Below, piece after piece: positions 26,390-35,395 of a stretch of 64,000 bases of DNA. The position numbers and the translations under genes were made by a program. This stretch comes from Mycolicibacterium sp. BiH015. Lineage in GTDB: Bacteria > Actinomycetota > Actinomycetes > Mycobacteriales > Mycobacteriaceae. The notes under the pieces were generated by a model. That model ran no database searches. It worked only from the letters and a program-made list of their open reading frames with translations, and was not told where the DNA came from. Position 1 is the stretch's first letter. Every line of letters starts with the position of its first letter. The stretch is taken from positions 124,001 through 188,000 of the forward strand of contig NZ_JAQGCZ010000010.1 of assembly GCF_027706845.1 (NCBI RefSeq). Reading direction: 5' to 3'.

Positions 26390-27739
26390 GTGCAGGTCAT
26401 GGAGCCGAGCTGGGACGGTGTCCGGCGCGATGACGAGCGTCGCGTATGGGCGACGGTGCTGCGGCCGGCGGGCGCCGAACTCGCCGAACGCGCCGGGGAG
26501 ATCGCCGCCTTGGCGAACGAGCACACGAGTGCGCGGCTGCCCGAGCTGCTCGCGAGCCCAGAGGCGCTCGAAGTGAACCGCTCCAGCACCGAGGCGAGTG
26601 TCCGAGATTTCGCCGCGGTGCTCATCGACGGAGCCGATCCGGCCGATGCAGCCGACCTGCCCGCGCCGACTCTCGCCTACGCCCGCGACGGTGCACAGCA
26701 GGGCGTCGAACTGACCACCTTGATGCGCAGCTATCGACTCGCGCACGCCGCGATCGCGCGCTGCTTCGTCGAGATCCTCGATGCGCACGCGGACAACGCC
26801 GATGATCGAAAGCTGGCCGCGGAGTTGGGGTCGGCGTGGATGTTCGCTTACGTCGACGCCGCCCTATGCCAGGCTGAGCAGGTCTACACCGCCGAACGCG
26901 ACCGCTGGGTACGTAGCGCGGCGGCCAGTCAAGTTGACACCATCAGGACGATCCTGGCGGGCCAACCCATCGACACCGAGGTGGCCACGCGCCGGCTGCG
27001 TCACGAAGTCCGCCGGTGGCACGTGGCCGTGATCGCCTGGCTCGATACCCACGAGGAGGGCCGGAATACGCAGGCGATCCTCGAATCAGCGGTACGCGAC
27101 ATCGGGTCCGCGATCGGCAATCAGAATCCGCTGCTGTACCCCCTTGGCATCCTGTCGGTTGCGGCGTGGGTCAGTACGCACAGCGAAATTCCATCAAAGG
27201 TGTTGGATCAGTTGCGCTTCCGCACAACGGCTGCACCGGGAGTCCGTGTTGCGATCGGCGAGCCCGGCCGCGGGCTGGCCGGCCTGAGGTCGAGCCACGT
27301 CGAGGCTGTTGAAGCGCAACGGATCGCGCGGCTCGCGCAGTGGCCGGTGGGTACGGTGACCAGATACCAAGCGGTCTCGTTGCGCGCGATCGCCACGGTC
27401 GACGTCGAACAGACCCGGACTTTCGTGCGGCGCGAACTGGGCCGGTTAGGCGAGACGGACGAAACCACTCGCCGGCTCGCTGCCACCGTGCGCACGTATC
27501 TCGACGAGAACTGCAGCCGCGGCAGAACCGCGAAGCGGCTGCACGTCCACGAGAACACCGTCGCGTACCGGATTCGGCAGGCGGAGGAGATGCTGGGCCG
27601 GCCGATCGACAAGCGCACCCTCGAACTCCGCGCGGCACTGGTTCTCGCCGATCTGGTCGGGGAACAGACGGGGGCTGTAGCGGTAGCCAGCACCGACCGA
27701 GCCGACATCCGGCTCAGTTCAGCACTGCCGATGTCGTGA
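26390..27739 (+). CDS. PucR/CdaR-type transcriptional regulator
   Basis: A 449-residue regulator with a long N-terminal sensor part, a central GGDEF-like CdaR segment and a C-terminal PucR HTH: TVRTYLDENCSRGRTAKRLHVHENTVAYRIRQAEEMLGRPID in short pieces (RTYLDE, RTAKRLHVHENTV, YRIRQAEEML). GTG 26390 is preceded by GGAAG; ATG 26399 is an equally possible start. It is divergent from the WS/DGAT-ligase unit and is probably its activator. Such PucR proteins sit beside many mycobacterial lipid-modification clusters. Confidence 0.9.
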   Translation: MQVMEPSWDGVRRDDERRVWATVLRPAGAELAERAGEIAALANEHTSARLPELLASPEALEVNRSSTEASVRDFAAVLIDGADPADAADLPAPTLAYARDGAQQGVELTTLMRSYRLAHAAIARCFVEILDAHADNADDRKLAAELGSAWMFAYVDAALCQAEQVYTAERDRWVRSAAASQVDTIRTILAGQPIDTEVATRRLRHEVRRWHVAVIAWLDTHEEGRNTQAILESAVRDIGSAIGNQNPLLYPLGILSVAAWVSTHSEIPSKVLDQLRFRTTAAPGVRVAIGEPGRGLAGLRSSHVEAVEAQRIARLAQWPVGTVTRYQAVSLRAIATVDVEQTRTFVRRELGRLGETDETTRRLAATVRTYLDENCSRGRTAKRLHVHENTVAYRIRQAEEMLGRPIDKRTLELRAALVLADLVGEQTGAVAVASTDRADIRLSSALPMS

Positions 27740-27747
27740 TCGACCAG

Positions 27748-28533
27748 CTAGCGGTTCAACATCGCATCGCGGACCCGCCCCGCACCCGCCCATTGGGCGA
27801 GGTCGCCGATGAGCAGAGGCGCTATTGCGCCAATTCCTACCAGCATCCGTAGGCCGGCCGACGCGACGGTTGTCTCCGCACGGCCGCGCTCGACCGCGTC
27901 GGCGACCGCACGGGCGACATCCTGGGGGGAGCTGGTGCCGAATAGTCGGGGCAGTGATACGCCCGTATCGGCCAGCATGCCGGCGTCACGGACCGGTCCG
28001 GGGAAGACAGTCGAGACACCGACGCCCGAGCCACGGAGTTCCTGCCGCAGGGCCAGCCCGAGTCCACGCAGTCCCCACTTGGTGGCCGTGTAGACGGTGC
28101 CGTTACCCGATGTCGCGACGAGCCCGGCCCCCGACGAGATGAAGACAATGTGGCCGCGGCCGCGCCTGCGCATCGGCTCCATCGCCGCGCGCGCGAGGGC
28201 CGCGGGGGCCAACAGGTTGACGCGGACAGCATCCTCTATCTGCTCGTCACTCAACATGCAGAGATCCTCTGGGACGCCCACGCCGGCGTTGGCGACGAGC
28301 ACGTCAACCGCCCCTGCGTGGTCGACCAAGGCGCGTATTTCGTCGAGATCGGTGAGGTCGGCCGTCACCGCGCAGGCGGAAGGACCGAGCAGGCCGACCA
28401 GCCGGCGCAGTTCCGGCTCCCGCCTACCTGTGACCGTGAGACGGCAGCCCCGTGAGGCCATTTCGCAGGCAATGGCGCGGCCGATGCCGCCGGTCGCACC
28501 TGTGACCAAGACGCTGCGTCCGTCGAGCTTCAT
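27748..28533 (-). CDS. Short-chain dehydrogenase/reductase
   Basis: A 261-residue classical SDR: NAD(P) motif TGATGGIG near residue 11, NAG (about 83), Ser in FISSGAG and the YTATK catalytic Tyr/Lys. Basic residues after the second strand (TGRREPEL) suggest NADP(H). It probably interconverts an alcohol and a carbonyl on a lipid. It starts 24 bp after the neighbouring SDR stop in the same direction and converges on pucR with an 8-bp gap. Confidence 0.9.
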   Translation of the reverse strand: MKLDGRSVLVTGATGGIGRAIACEMASRGCRLTVTGRREPELRRLVGLLGPSACAVTADLTDLDEIRALVDHAGAVDVLVANAGVGVPEDLCMLSDEQIEDAVRVNLLAPAALARAAMEPMRRRGRGHIVFISSGAGLVATSGNGTVYTATKWGLRGLGLALRQELRGSGVGVSTVFPGPVRDAGMLADTGVSLPRLFGTSSPQDVARAVADAVERGRAETTVASAGLRMLVGIGAIAPLLIGDLAQWAGAGRVRDAMLNR

Positions 28534-28557
28534 TGTCGATACCCCTTCTCTTCGAAG

Positions 28558-29406
28558 TCATTTCGTCAGCCCGGCGAGCCGGGTGGCCGCCCAGCGGGCC
28601 AACGGCGGCGCGGCGCGCGAGAGCAGATACATCAGATGCGCCTCTGGCGCGATGGGGGCGACCGACTGGTTCCTGTCAACTGCACGAAGAATGTTGCGCG
28701 CCACCCGCTCCGGCGGGTAACCGCGCTTCTGATATGCCGATGTCAGACGGTTACGCCGTTGCTCGGTGTCACCACCGCCGCGGATGGCACTGTTCTGTGT
28801 GATGGCAGTGTTGATGACTCCGGGGCAAGCGGCAGTGACACCGATGCGATGTGGGGCCAACTCCATGCTCAGTGCCTCGGACAACCCCAGCACCGCGAAT
28901 TTCGTTGCGCTGTAGGCAGTCAGCTGCGGGTTGGCCAGCAGACCCGCAGCCGACGACAGATTGACCACGTGACCTCCGCGGCCGGCATCGATCATCGTAG
29001 GCAAGAAAGCGTTGCAGCCGTGTACCACGCCAATCAGGTTGACGCCGACCAACCAGTCCCAATCCTTGACGCTGGTGTCCAGAAATCCGCCGACCAGCCC
29101 TACACCGGCGTTGTTGATCAGCACGTCCACCGCACCGTAAAGGTCGACCGTCTCCTGCGCGAATTCCGACATCGCTTCGGAGTCAGCGACATCGACGCGT
29201 CGGGTCAAAATCCGGCCACCGAAGCTATGCGCCGTTGCGGCGGTGTCGGCGAGACCGCTGTCGTTGATGTCGCACAGGGCCAGGTTGGCACCGCGCCTTG
29301 CACACAACAGCGCGAGCTCGCGGCCGATACCGCTGCCGGCGCCGGTGATCACCGCGACGCGGTCGGTGAGATCCGCCGTACTTAAGCGGGTTGAGTTCCT
29401 GGGCAT
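28558..29406 (-). CDS. Short-chain dehydrogenase/reductase (SadH-like)
   Basis: A 282-residue SDR with TGAGSGIG, an Asp at the end of beta-2 (CDIND, favouring NAD), NNAGVG, NLSSAAG and YSATKFA. The C-terminal part (QKRGYPPERVARNILRAV) is common in SDRs of lipid operons such as the mymA-linked SadH. Starts at 29406 or 29430 are both possible; neither has a strong ribosome site. It forms a pair with the downstream SDR and follows the hydrolase gene on the same strand. Confidence 0.88.
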   Translation of the reverse strand: MPRNSTRLSTADLTDRVAVITGAGSGIGRELALLCARRGANLALCDINDSGLADTAATAHSFGGRILTRRVDVADSEAMSEFAQETVDLYGAVDVLINNAGVGLVGGFLDTSVKDWDWLVGVNLIGVVHGCNAFLPTMIDAGRGGHVVNLSSAAGLLANPQLTAYSATKFAVLGLSEALSMELAPHRIGVTAACPGVINTAITQNSAIRGGGDTEQRRNRLTSAYQKRGYPPERVARNILRAVDRNQSVAPIAPEAHLMYLLSRAAPPLARWAATRLAGLTK

Positions 29407-29507
29407 GCCAGAAACGTACGGCGGAACCATGTTTCTCTGCTCGTGTGAAAGCGCCAACACGGTCCACGCCTATTGTGCGAACGCGACAGAAGTGCTCAAT
29501 CAAGCCG

Positions 29508-30458
29508 CTACGTGAGATTCGTCATGAGGTGGGAGCCGATCATCCGCAAGGCCGCGTGCGCCGACGGAGCCTGGGATCGGGTGAAGCCGTGATCGATTGA
29601 GGGCAGACGGTGGTGCGTGACCGCGACTCCCCGGCCGGCCAGGTCGTGGGCGAGGCGGTCACCTTCGGGGCCCAGCGTGTCGAGCTCGCCGGTGATGATC
29701 AGTGTCGGCGGCATGGCGTCGGCCAAGCTTGCATCGAACACCGGCGATGCCAAAGGTTGAGAACGGGCGCGCGGGTCGACCACATAGGCGTCGATAGCGA
29801 GACGCTGAACCGGACGCGATATGCGCGGATGTCTTTTGGCCGAGGTCCGGTCGGCGCGAGACAGGTCGAGGACGGGAAATGCCAACGCGGCTGCACGTAG
29901 CCGGATTTCGCGCCCGGGGTATGCCTGCTGGCATACGTTGATCGCCAGCTTTGCGCCTGCGCTGGCGCCCGACACCGATATTCGAGCGGCATCCCAGCCG
30001 CGCTCGCCCGCTGCGGTGCGGATCCAGCGCGCTATGTCGAAGCATTGTTCTTCTGCGACGGGATACTGGACTTGAGGCGCGGTCGCGTAGTCGGCCAGCA
30101 CCACCACCGCACCGACCTCCGAGGCGATGTACTCGGCGATGTACTCCTCGTGCCGCGGGTGGCGCACGATGAATGCACCGCCGTGAAGATGGAGATCGAC
30201 CGGGAGGCGACCCACACCGCTTTGGGCCAGCGGGGCGTCGGGGTTGGGCCGATAGATCAGGCACTTGACCTTGCCGTGTCGGGTGGGCACATCGATACAC
30301 TCCGGCTCGGCGATGCGGCGGCTTGCGACGCGGAAGCGCGGCGGCGGCGCGACCAGGGGTAGGACACGTTGTGCGGCGTGAGCTCCGACCCATGCAGTGA
30401 CCCGACGCTGGGGATTAGCAGGCATACCGGTGGCTTCGCCGGCGCGGGAATTCGTCAC
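29508..30458 (-). CDS. Alpha/beta hydrolase of the hormone-sensitive lipase family (LipR-like)
   Basis: A 316-residue esterase/lipase. The oxyanion-hole motif HLHGGAF, nucleophile Ser in SGASAGAKL, acid Asp in TGELDTLG and His in SIDHGF give a full HSL-type triad. No signal peptide, so it is probably cytosolic or peripheral. Start GTG 30458; ATG 30425 would shorten it by 11 residues. With the two SDRs, ligase and acyltransferase it reproduces most of the mymA-operon gene set, but without the flavin monooxygenase. Confidence 0.9.
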   Translation of the reverse strand: MTNSRAGEATGMPANPQRRVTAWVGAHAAQRVLPLVAPPPRFRVASRRIAEPECIDVPTRHGKVKCLIYRPNPDAPLAQSGVGRLPVDLHLHGGAFIVRHPRHEEYIAEYIASEVGAVVVLADYATAPQVQYPVAEEQCFDIARWIRTAAGERGWDAARISVSGASAGAKLAINVCQQAYPGREIRLRAAALAFPVLDLSRADRTSAKRHPRISRPVQRLAIDAYVVDPRARSQPLASPVFDASLADAMPPTLIITGELDTLGPEGDRLAHDLAGRGVAVTHHRLPSIDHGFTRSQAPSAHAALRMIGSHLMTNLT

Positions 30459-30774
30459 GTCCCCGCCTCACCCGGTTTCCGCATCTGTCGGTGGCGGCTT
30501 CGACGGTAACCAGAAGAGTCGGGAGGCCTGAACGGTACGACGACATCGAGACTCGAATCTCTGCGGAGCGGGGGGCTCGGGTTCGCTTGCCCGTCAAGTG
30601 TTGGGTGAGGTACGCGGCGTTGGCTTGTCTTGGATGGACGAGAGGACGAGACCCTCTTGTGGTGATTGCACAAGGGCTGCCGTCACGTCCCGAAGTGACC
30701 CGATTCGCTGTCGCATGGGCCCGGACGACGCCGCCCCACCCGCGAATGTGCAGGTGGGGCGATGTCTCACCTCG
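30459..30774. other. Intergenic region, no gene seen
   Basis: About 315 bp between the hydrolase and tRNA-His. Neither strand gives a credible gene, and no promoter could be assigned. The right half of a possible element junction lies at its end (30774-30797). Confidence 0.4.
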
Positions 30775-30848
30775 GGTGGCTGACGGGACTCGAACCCGCG
30801 ACAGCCAGGATCACAACCTGGTGCTCTACCAACTGAACTACAGCCACC
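30775..30848 (-). tRNA. tRNA-His (GTG anticodon)
   Basis: Minus-strand cloverleaf: an extra G at position -1 opposite C73 (the tRNA-His identity pair), acceptor GTGGCTG pairing with CAGCCAC, D-arm GTTCAGTTGGTAGAGC, anticodon arm CCAGG-TTGTGAT-CCTGG with anticodon GUG, T-loop TTCGAGT. CCA is not encoded. It lies next to orn, as in M. tuberculosis. Confidence 0.96.
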
Positions 30849-30877
30849 ATCGCCGCTCGAAAAGCGGCTTGGTCATA

Positions 30878-31513
30878 CTAGCCGGTCGAGTCCCTCGGAG
30901 CCGAATCGTTTGGTGCCGACGGCCCCAGTTCCGCCGCGACCGCGGCGATATCGCTGGTCGACGGGCCCGGCGGCGCCACGAACGCGGTCTGCCGGTAGTA
31001 CCGCAGCTCGCGGATCGACTCATGGATGTCGGCCAGCGCGCGGTGGGCGAGCCCCTTGTCCGGCTGGCCGAAATAGATCCGCGGATACCAGCGGCGGCAC
31101 AGCTCCTTGATCGAGCTCACGTCGATCATCCGGTAGTGCAGGTAGTCGTCGAGCTTGGGCATGTCCCGGGCGATGAAGCCGCGGTCGGTGGCGATCGAGT
31201 TGCCTGCCAGCGGCGCCGTCTTGGCCGTCTTGACGTGTTCCCGGATGTAGGTCAGCACCATGTCTTCGGCGGTGGCCAGGTCGACGGTCGACGCGCGCAC
31301 CTCCTCGACGAGGCCTGACTTGGAGTGCATCTGCGCGACGACGTCGATCATCGAGTCCAACGCGTCATCGTCGGCGTGGATCACCACGTCGAGGCCGTCG
31401 CCCAGGATGTTCAGCTCGGAGTCGGTCACCAGTACTGCGATCTCGATCAGGCGGTCGGACTTGAGGTCCAGGCCCGTCATCTCGCAGTCGATCCACACCA
31501 GTTCATCGCGCAC
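30878..31513 (-). CDS. orn: Oligoribonuclease
   Basis: A 211-residue DEDDh exonuclease that degrades 2-5 nt RNAs and pGpG. It opens ELVWIDCEMTGLDL (first Asp and Glu) and has AGNSIATDRGFI, YRMIDVSSIKEL and HRALADIHESIRELRYYR with the last His/Asp. I take the GTG at 31513 as start, aligning with the start of M. tuberculosis Orn (Rv2511). Open frame continues upstream without homology. Essential housekeeping function; divergent from the HerA-like gene. Confidence 0.95.
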   Translation of the reverse strand: MRDELVWIDCEMTGLDLKSDRLIEIAVLVTDSELNILGDGLDVVIHADDDALDSMIDVVAQMHSKSGLVEEVRASTVDLATAEDMVLTYIREHVKTAKTAPLAGNSIATDRGFIARDMPKLDDYLHYRMIDVSSIKELCRRWYPRIYFGQPDKGLAHRALADIHESIRELRYYRQTAFVAPPGPSTSDIAAVAAELGPSAPNDSAPRDSTG

Positions 31514-31606
31514 AGCGCTCAACAGTAAGCCCCGCGGTGCCCCGGGGCTTGACATGGGCTGCCCACACCCGCCGAATCGCGGAGTTGCCCAGATAGGGTT
31601 CGTCGC

Positions 31607-33178
31607 ATGACCACGGAGCCGTCGAGCACTCCGGCGCAGCAGATCGCCTCGGGCTACGCCGTCGAAGGTACGGCGCTGGAACTCGGCGCGGTCGTCGTCG
31701 ACGGCGCATGCGACCCCGCGGCGCGGGTGCGAATCCCGCTGGCCATGCTCAACCGGCACGGGTTGGTCGCAGGTGCCACCGGAACGGGTAAGACGAAGTC
31801 GCTGCAGGTGCTCGCCGAGCAGTTGTCGTCGTTCGGAGTGCCGGTGGTGATGGCCGACGTGAAGGGCGACCTGTCCGGATTGTCGCGGCCCGGAGATCCC
31901 GGCGAGAAAGTCGCCCAGCGCGCCGCCGACACCGGCGACGACTGGACGCCCACTCCGTACCCCGTCGAGTTCCTGTCGCTGGGCACGTCTGGAATCGGGG
32001 TGCCCGTCCGCGCGACAATCACCAGCTTCGGGCCCATACTTCTGTCGAAAGTGCTGGGACTCAACCAGACTCAAGAGTCGACGCTCGGCCTGATCTTCCA
32101 CTGGGCCGACCAGCAGGGCCTGGCGCTGCTCGATCTGAAGGATCTGCGTTCCGTCATCTCGTACCTGACCAGTGACGAGGGGAAGCCGCAACTGAAGGCA
32201 CTCGGCGCGGTCTCCACGACAACAGCGGGTGTGATTCTGCGTGCTCTGGTGAACCTCGAAGCTGACGGCGGCGACACGTTCTTCGGTGAGCCCGAACTCG
32301 AACCCGGCGATCTGCTGCGCGTAGACCCGTCGGGCCGGGGCATCATCACCCTTCTCGAACTCGGCAGCCAGGCCACGCGCCCTGTGCTGTTCTCGACGTT
32401 CCTGATGTGGGTGCTTGCCGACCTGTTCACCACGTTGCCCGAGGTCGGCGACGTCGACAGACCGAAACTGGTGTTCGTCTTCGACGAGGCGCACCTGCTC
32501 TTCACCGACGCATCGAAGGCGTTCCTGGAGCAGGTCGAACAGACCGTCAAACTGATCCGCTCCAAAGGCGTCGGGGTCCTGTTCTGCACCCAGCTGCCCA
32601 CCGACATCCCCAAAGGGGTTCTTAGCCAGCTGGGTGCTCGTATCCAGCACGCGCTGCGCGCGTTCACGCCCGACGATCAGAAATCGCTCGCGAAGACGGT
32701 GCGCACCTACCCGAAAAGCGATGTCTACGACCTTGAGTCGGCACTGACGTCACTGGGTACCGGCGAGGCGATCGTCACCGTGCTGTCCGACGACGGCGCG
32801 CCCACACCGGTGGCGTGGACCAGGATTCGCGCCCCGCGCTCACTGATGGACACCATCGGACCCGACGCCATCGCCGCCGCGGCGAAAGCCAGTCCGCTGC
32901 ACGCGGAGTACGGTCAGACGATCGATCGGGACTCGGCCTACGAACGGCTCACCGCGAGATTGGCACCGCCGCCCGCGCCGCAGCCGCCCGTGTATGTGCC
33001 GCCGCCGGACGAGGTCCCGCCGATGCCCGCGCCCGCGCAGCGCGAGGAACCCGGCTTCCTCGACCAGATGATGGCGAATCCGGCATTCAAGAGCGCGATG
33101 CGGTCGGCCGGCACCGTCATCGGCCGTGAGATCACTCGCAGCATCTTCGGCACGGGCCGCCGCAGGCGCAGACGCTGA
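31607..33178 (+). CDS. HerA-like ATPase (DUF853 family)
   Basis: A 523-residue cytosolic P-loop NTPase, Rv2510c-like. Walker A GATGTGKT (56-63) and Walker B LVFVFDEAHLLF (about 287-298) are intact. LGARIQHALRAFTPDDQKSLAKTV and the Pro-rich region near 460 are typical of DUF853 proteins related to HerA/FtsK helicases. The C-terminus is basic (RRRRRR). A role in DNA processing or translocation is inferred from fold only. Confidence 0.9.
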   Translation: MTTEPSSTPAQQIASGYAVEGTALELGAVVVDGACDPAARVRIPLAMLNRHGLVAGATGTGKTKSLQVLAEQLSSFGVPVVMADVKGDLSGLSRPGDPGEKVAQRAADTGDDWTPTPYPVEFLSLGTSGIGVPVRATITSFGPILLSKVLGLNQTQESTLGLIFHWADQQGLALLDLKDLRSVISYLTSDEGKPQLKALGAVSTTTAGVILRALVNLEADGGDTFFGEPELEPGDLLRVDPSGRGIITLLELGSQATRPVLFSTFLMWVLADLFTTLPEVGDVDRPKLVFVFDEAHLLFTDASKAFLEQVEQTVKLIRSKGVGVLFCTQLPTDIPKGVLSQLGARIQHALRAFTPDDQKSLAKTVRTYPKSDVYDLESALTSLGTGEAIVTVLSDDGAPTPVAWTRIRAPRSLMDTIGPDAIAAAAKASPLHAEYGQTIDRDSAYERLTARLAPPPAPQPPVYVPPPDEVPPMPAPAQREEPGFLDQMMANPAFKSAMRSAGTVIGREITRSIFGTGRRRRRR

Positions 33179-33181
33179 CTC

Positions 33182-33199
33182 GCCGGAATAGTTTCCGGC
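33182..33199 (+). terminator. Hairpin after the HerA-like gene
   Basis: Perfect GCCGGAA-TAGT-TTCCGGC stem-loop starting 4 bp after the stop; first of two neighbouring hairpins between convergent genes. Confidence 0.55.
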
Positions 33200-33220
33200 A
33201 GGCCCACTTTCGAACTTCAG

Positions 33221-33241
33221 CCGCCGGAATGCATCCGGCGG
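33221..33241. terminator. Second hairpin, end of cmrA
   Basis: Stem of eight pairs (CCGCCGGA / TCCGGCGG) around ATGCA, immediately before the cmrA stop on the minus strand. It can serve both strands and shares the CCGGAAT core with the preceding hairpin. Confidence 0.5.
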
Positions 33242-33242
33242 G

Positions 33243-34049
33243 CTAGTCGCCGCCGAGCTTCTTGTAGACAGCGCCGACGATCGGGGCGACGATCGAGCGG
33301 GGCGCGTAGCCGCTGGCCGCCGACATCGCTTTCGACGTGACGCCGGGCACCACACGCATCTTGTTGCGCTCCAACCCATCCAGCGAGACCTTCGCCGTGT
33401 ACTCGGTGTCGATCCACAGGAAGTCGGGGATCAGCTTCTCGACGAGTGACTGTTCATCGGGGTCGGGGAGGTCGGTGCGCACCGGCCCGGGCGCCAGCAC
33501 GGTGACGTGCACGCCCGCCGATTTGACCTCCCCGCGCAGGGATTCACTGAAGGTGTTGGCGAAGGCCTTGGTCGCGGCATAGGTGGCGTTGTTGGGGATG
33601 GGGGAGTTCCCTGCCGCCGACCCGGAGATGAGGATGCCGCCCGCCCGGCGTTCCACCATGCCGGGTAACACCGCCAGGACGAGGTCGTGCACACCGAGGA
33701 CGTTGAGCTGCACCTGTTTCCGTTCGTCTTCCGGATCGAGGCTGGCCACGGGGCCGAAGGTGGCGGTGCCGGCGTTCGCGCAGAGGATTGAGATGTCGCG
33801 CGTGGCCAGCTCGTCGCAGAAGATGTCGCGCGCCGCAGGATCGGCGAGATCGACGGCGCGCACCTCGACAGTCACGCCGTACTCCGCGCGCAGCCGCTCT
33901 GCAAGTGCGTTGAGCACCTCCTCGCGGCGCGCCGTGATGATCATGTGGTGGCCGCGGCGGGCGAGCTCGACGGCCAGCGCTTCGCCGATGTTCTGTGATG
34001 CGCCGGTGACGACGGCTCGGGCGTCCGCGCGGGGAGCGGGTACTGGCAT
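33243..34049 (-). CDS. cmrA: Mycolate-motif beta-keto reductase CmrA (SDR)
   Basis: A 268-residue SDR with the same length and position as Rv2509. That family reduces the beta-keto group left after Pks13 condensation to give the mature mycolic acid motif. Cofactor motif TGASQNIG (15-22), ISGSAAG with the catalytic Ser, and Tyr157/Lys161 in YAATK. Basic residues after beta-2 (TARREEV) favour NADPH. The gene is divergent, 26 bp apart, from the MFS gene. Confidence 0.92.
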   Translation of the reverse strand: MPVPAPRADARAVVTGASQNIGEALAVELARRGHHMIITARREEVLNALAERLRAEYGVTVEVRAVDLADPAARDIFCDELATRDISILCANAGTATFGPVASLDPEDERKQVQLNVLGVHDLVLAVLPGMVERRAGGILISGSAAGNSPIPNNATYAATKAFANTFSESLRGEVKSAGVHVTVLAPGPVRTDLPDPDEQSLVEKLIPDFLWIDTEYTAKVSLDGLERNKMRVVPGVTSKAMSAASGYAPRSIVAPIVGAVYKKLGGD

Positions 34050-34075
34050 GGGCTGTGACTATATCGTGGGCGTCC

Positions 34076-35395
34076 ATGAGCGACGTGTCGCGCACGACCG
34101 GTCCGCCCACCGATACCGCGACCCGCTCGCGTGTGGCTGCGTGGGCGATGTGGGATTTCGGGGCCACCGCCATCAACGCGATCGTCATCACCTTCGTGTT
34201 CACGGTGTACCTGACCACGACTGTCGGTGACGATCTGCCGGGCGACATCACGCCCGCCAGTTGGCTGGGACGTGCGTTGGCGTTGGCCGGTCTGGTGGTC
34301 GCGCTGCTGGCTCCGGTGACCGGGGTGTGGGTGGACGCGCCGTCTCGGCGGCGCAGAGCGCTGGCGATCCTGACCGGGATGGTGGTGCTGCTGACGGCGT
34401 CGCTGAGCCTGATCCGCGACGATCACCGCTATCTGTGGCCGGGGCTGATCCTTCTGGCTTGCACGGCGGCGTGCAGCGAGTTGGCCACGGTGCCCTACAA
34501 CGCGATGCTGCGCGAGCTGTCCACGCCGCTGACCTCTGGCCGGATCTCCGGATTCGGTTTGGCGCTGGGCTATTTCGGCAGTGTGCTGGCTCTACTCGTG
34601 GTGTATCTGGGATTCATCTCCGGGGAGGGGGACACCCGCGGCCTGCTCGGGTTGCCGGTCGACGACGGACAGAACGTGCGCGCGGCGATGCTGCTCGTGG
34701 CCGCCTGGTTCGCTCTGTTCGCCCTGCCGCTGCTGATCCTGACGCCCAGCCGCGCGCAGGAGAAGCCGCCACGGGTCGGCTTCTTCAGCGCCTACCGGCG
34801 GCTGTGGCAGGAGGTGCGCGCCGAATGGCGCCGCGATCGCAACGTCGTGTACTACCTGGGTGCCAGCGCCGTGTTCCGCGACGGCCTGACCGGGGTGTTC
34901 ACCTTCGGGGCGGTGCTCGGCGTGAACGTCTACGAGGTGTCCCAGGCCGACGTGCTGCTGTTCGGGGTCGCCGCGTGCGTCGTCGCCGCGCTGGGCGCCG
35001 TGGTCGGCGGCCGGGTCGACGACAGAGTTGGGTCGAAACCGGTGATCATCGCCTCGCTGGTGGCGATGATCGCGGTGGGCCTCACGCTGATGGTGCTTTC
35101 GGGCGTTATGGCTTTCTGGGTGTGTGGCCTGCTGCTGTGCCTGTTCATCGGTCCGACGCTGTCGTCGGCGCGCACGCTGATGATGCGGATGGCCGCCCAT
35201 GGCAAGGAAGGCGTCACGTTCGGGCTCTACACGACGGCGGGGCGCGCCGCGACTTTCTTGGCGCCATGGCTGTTTTCGTTGTTCATCGACGTCTTCGACA
35301 GTTACCGCGCGGGCATGGGCGGCTTGGTGCTGGTGCTGGTTCTCGGGCTGGTGCTGTTCCTGCCGGTGCGCGCGCCGCACCGACGCCTCGTCTAA
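34076..35395 (+). CDS. MFS transporter (Rv2508c-like)
   Basis: A 439-residue polytopic protein with 11-12 membrane segments. WDFGATAINAIVITFVFTVYL and AACSELATVPYNAMLRELS resemble the UMF1/Atg22-type branch of the MFS, matching Rv2508c by position. The substrate is unknown; the branch is associated with amino acid or vacuolar efflux in other organisms. Start at ATG 34076; upstream in-frame ATG 34055 adds seven residues. Four-base overlap with the convergent MmpS-like gene. Confidence 0.88.
   Translation: MSDVSRTTGPPTDTATRSRVAAWAMWDFGATAINAIVITFVFTVYLTTTVGDDLPGDITPASWLGRALALAGLVVALLAPVTGVWVDAPSRRRRALAILTGMVVLLTASLSLIRDDHRYLWPGLILLACTAACSELATVPYNAMLRELSTPLTSGRISGFGLALGYFGSVLALLVVYLGFISGEGDTRGLLGLPVDDGQNVRAAMLLVAAWFALFALPLLILTPSRAQEKPPRVGFFSAYRRLWQEVRAEWRRDRNVVYYLGASAVFRDGLTGVFTFGAVLGVNVYEVSQADVLLFGVAACVVAALGAVVGGRVDDRVGSKPVIIASLVAMIAVGLTLMVLSGVMAFWVCGLLLCLFIGPTLSSARTLMMRMAAHGKEGVTFGLYTTAGRAATFLAPWLFSLFIDVFDSYRAGMGGLVLVLVLGLVLFLPVRAPHRRLV

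Noticed and set aside
30878..32650. 590-residue minus-strand frame that includes orn
   Set aside because: Only the last 211 codons match oligoribonuclease; the rest is antisense to the HerA-like gene.
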